The notes under the pieces: model-generated
Databases searched by the model: none
Told to the model about the DNA's origin: nothing
The model's input: the letters and a program-made list of their open reading frames with translations, nothing else
Assembly: GCA_030765065.1 (NCBI GenBank)
Contig: CM060983.1
Span: 48,420,067 to 48,484,066, forward strand
Direction of reading: 5' to 3'
Length of the DNA stretch: 64,000 nucleotides
Origin: Deroplatys truncata
Lineage: Eukaryota; Arthropoda; Insecta; Mantodea; Mantidae
Translations under genes and position numbers: made by a program
In this document: positions 62,848-64,000 of the stretch, piece by piece
Position numbering within the stretch: the first letter of the stretch is position 1
Layout: every line of letters starts with the position of its first letter

Positions 62848-64000
62848 GGGCGGATCGAAAAGTAACGCACAAAATTTTTTTTTCTGACTTGGTATTGCAG
62901 CTGGAATGTTGCAATTCACACAGATATAGTTTGAAGTTTTCACTACAGGGTATTTTTGTTTCATATGCAGCTCTATCGTGCGAAGCGTGAACTACGCAAC
63001 AAAGATGGCGCGCATGTTACTGTCGTCCACCTGTGAAGAGCAGAGAGGTGTGGTTCGATAATTGTGGGCCAAAGGGCATAAACCGAGAGATATTCACAGG
63101 GACATGCGTGGCGTGTATGGGATGATTGCATGTACCGTAGCGATATCTTCAGGTAGTGTATGTTCTTCCCAGAGGGCCGTGTGAACCTTAGTGATTCGCC
63201 ACGCTCCGGGAGGCCGGTAACAGCTGCAACCCCGCAGAATGTCAGGGGCCTTGAGGCGTCAATTTTGAACAACCGGCGTGTGCAACTGCGAACCTTATCG
63301 CAACAGTTCAACATTTCCTATGATGCAGTGTACGATATTGTTTATGACACGTTGAAATTTCGTAAAGTTAGTGCTCGCTGGGTGCCTAAGAACCTGACAG
63401 ATAACCACAAGGGCCAGCGAATGATGACGAGCTTGGATCAAACGCGGCACACCGCAGAAGGGCATGACTTTCTGAAAGGAATCGTCAATGATGATTCGTG
63501 GTCATACCACTACACGTCCGAAACCAAGCAGGCAAGTATGGAGTGGAAACATGCTGGTTCCCCAGTGAAGAAAAAATTAAAAGTGACTCAATCTGCTAGG
63601 AAAGTCCTTGTGACGGTGTTCTGGGATATGTATGGTGTTGTATTGGTGGACTTTGCTGAATACGGGACCACTGGGAATGCTGTAGCAAACCTGAAAACTA
63701 TGGTGAAGTTGCGTCGTGCCCTTTGTGACAAACACAACATGAATGCTGACGATGTCAAAATTCTTCATGACAATGCTCGCCCCCATGTTCTGCTGCTGTT
63801 CGTCAGAAAATCACCAAATTTGGTTGGGAGGTGCTCCAGCATCCACCACACAGTTCGGACCTTGCACCGTCGGACTTTCATCTGTTTGGTCCCATGAAGA
63901 AATTCCTGGCCGGGCAACGCTTTGCGACAGATGTGGAAGTGAAATCAGAAGTCCGCAGATGGCTATACTCCAAGGAAACGGACCTCTACGAACAGGGCAT
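62848..64000 (+). mobile_element. Mariner element 3 (different subfamily), cut by the window end
   Basis: Begins after TA (62846-62847) with GGGCGGATCGAAAAGTAACG, a mariner-type terminal repeat. The transposase is on the plus strand. The right terminus lies outside the window. It belongs to a different mariner subfamily from copies 1 and 2, as shown by the LHDNARPH motif and FHLFGPMKKFLAGQRF. Confidence 0.92.
63005..64000 (+). pseudogene. Mariner transposase pseudogene 3, 3' end outside window
   Basis: Starts MARMLLSSTCEEQRGVVR, followed by a stop (TAA 63059-63061) in the first helix-turn-helix, then LWAKGHKPRDIHRDM. A frameshift near 63130 leads into FFPEGRVNLSDSPRSGRP. Catalytic sites are NDDSWSYHYTSETKQ (about 63488), ILHDNARPH (GAC 63769-63771) and APSDFHLFGP (GAC 63873-63875). 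The last two are 104 nt apart instead of 105, so a single base is missing between them (near 63790). The C-terminal part (WLYSKETDLYEQG) runs to the window edge. The order of domains is complete but the gene is dead. Confidence 0.9.

Noticed and set aside
1-64000. CRISPR arrays, bacterial operons, riboswitches, phage genes
   Set aside because: Repeats are interspersed eukaryotic elements, splice sites and SINEs are present, and no prokaryotic gene organisation is seen.

Overview
This looks like a piece of a large, repeat-rich arthropod genome, most probably a hemimetabolous insect such as a cockroach, termite or relative. The species cannot be fixed from sequence alone. The DNA is AT-rich, there are no operons or long intact reading frames, and I can support only two protein-coding exons of a host gene. 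Both are on the minus strand, at 30313-30488 and 1710-1881. They have good splice sites and matching phase, so they are probably consecutive exons of one gene separated by an intron of about 28.4 kb. I do not recognise the gene. Nearly everything else is mobile-element sequence.

The dominant component is one interspersed family, called family X here. It has about 40 full, partial or nested copies and covers roughly 27 kb (about 43%) by my hand-drawn boundaries. A full copy is about 0.83-0.91 kb. It begins TCTGATGTGTTACACTCACA, carries ACTTTCTCTACT about 22 nt inside that end, has a (CA)n tract near two thirds of its length, and finishes with the palindrome-containing end CTATACGTAGTAGAGAAAGT. 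It sits in A-tracts in a fixed orientation and shows no target duplication other than A residues. Copies occur in exact head-to-tail arrays (3898-6430) and repeatedly insert into each other. At two places an inserted unit consists of the 5' part of one copy followed by a complete second copy. These traits suggest a non-autonomous rolling-circle (Helitron/Helentron-like) element, but that is inference: no Rep/helicase gene is present in the window.

Other elements are dead or non-autonomous. There are three mariner copies (20808-22084; 54758-56008; 62848 to the window end), a Tc1-like element (59300-60534) and a second Tc1/mariner-superfamily type (2123-3430), plus three stubs of a related transposase end. 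There is an internally deleted PIF/Harbinger element that keeps pieces of both of its genes (32135-33089), and a hAT-like terminus (14726-14792). Two LINE 3' fragments are present (11480-12565 minus, 54285-54650 plus), as is an LTR-element remnant with a near-perfect tRNA-Lys primer-binding site (13392-13409 minus). Two fold-back elements with long inverted arms (6486-7653, 28826-29624) and several tRNA-derived SINE families complete the list.

Layout: 1-2.1 kb holds the downstream host exon and an old X copy. 2.1-28.4 kb is intron filled with X copies, SINEs and DNA transposons. 28.8-31.3 kb holds a fold-back element, SINE pieces and the upstream host exon. 32.1-33.1 kb is the Harbinger derivative. 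33.6-52.3 kb is a dense nest of X copies in both orientations. 52.3-54.3 kb is a less repetitive, GC-richer stretch with a perfect 16-bp hairpin. 54.3-64 kb carries LINE, mariner, X, SINE and Tc1 insertions. Nested relationships give a relative chronology: X copies invaded older X copies, and a mariner and a SINE later inserted into X copies.
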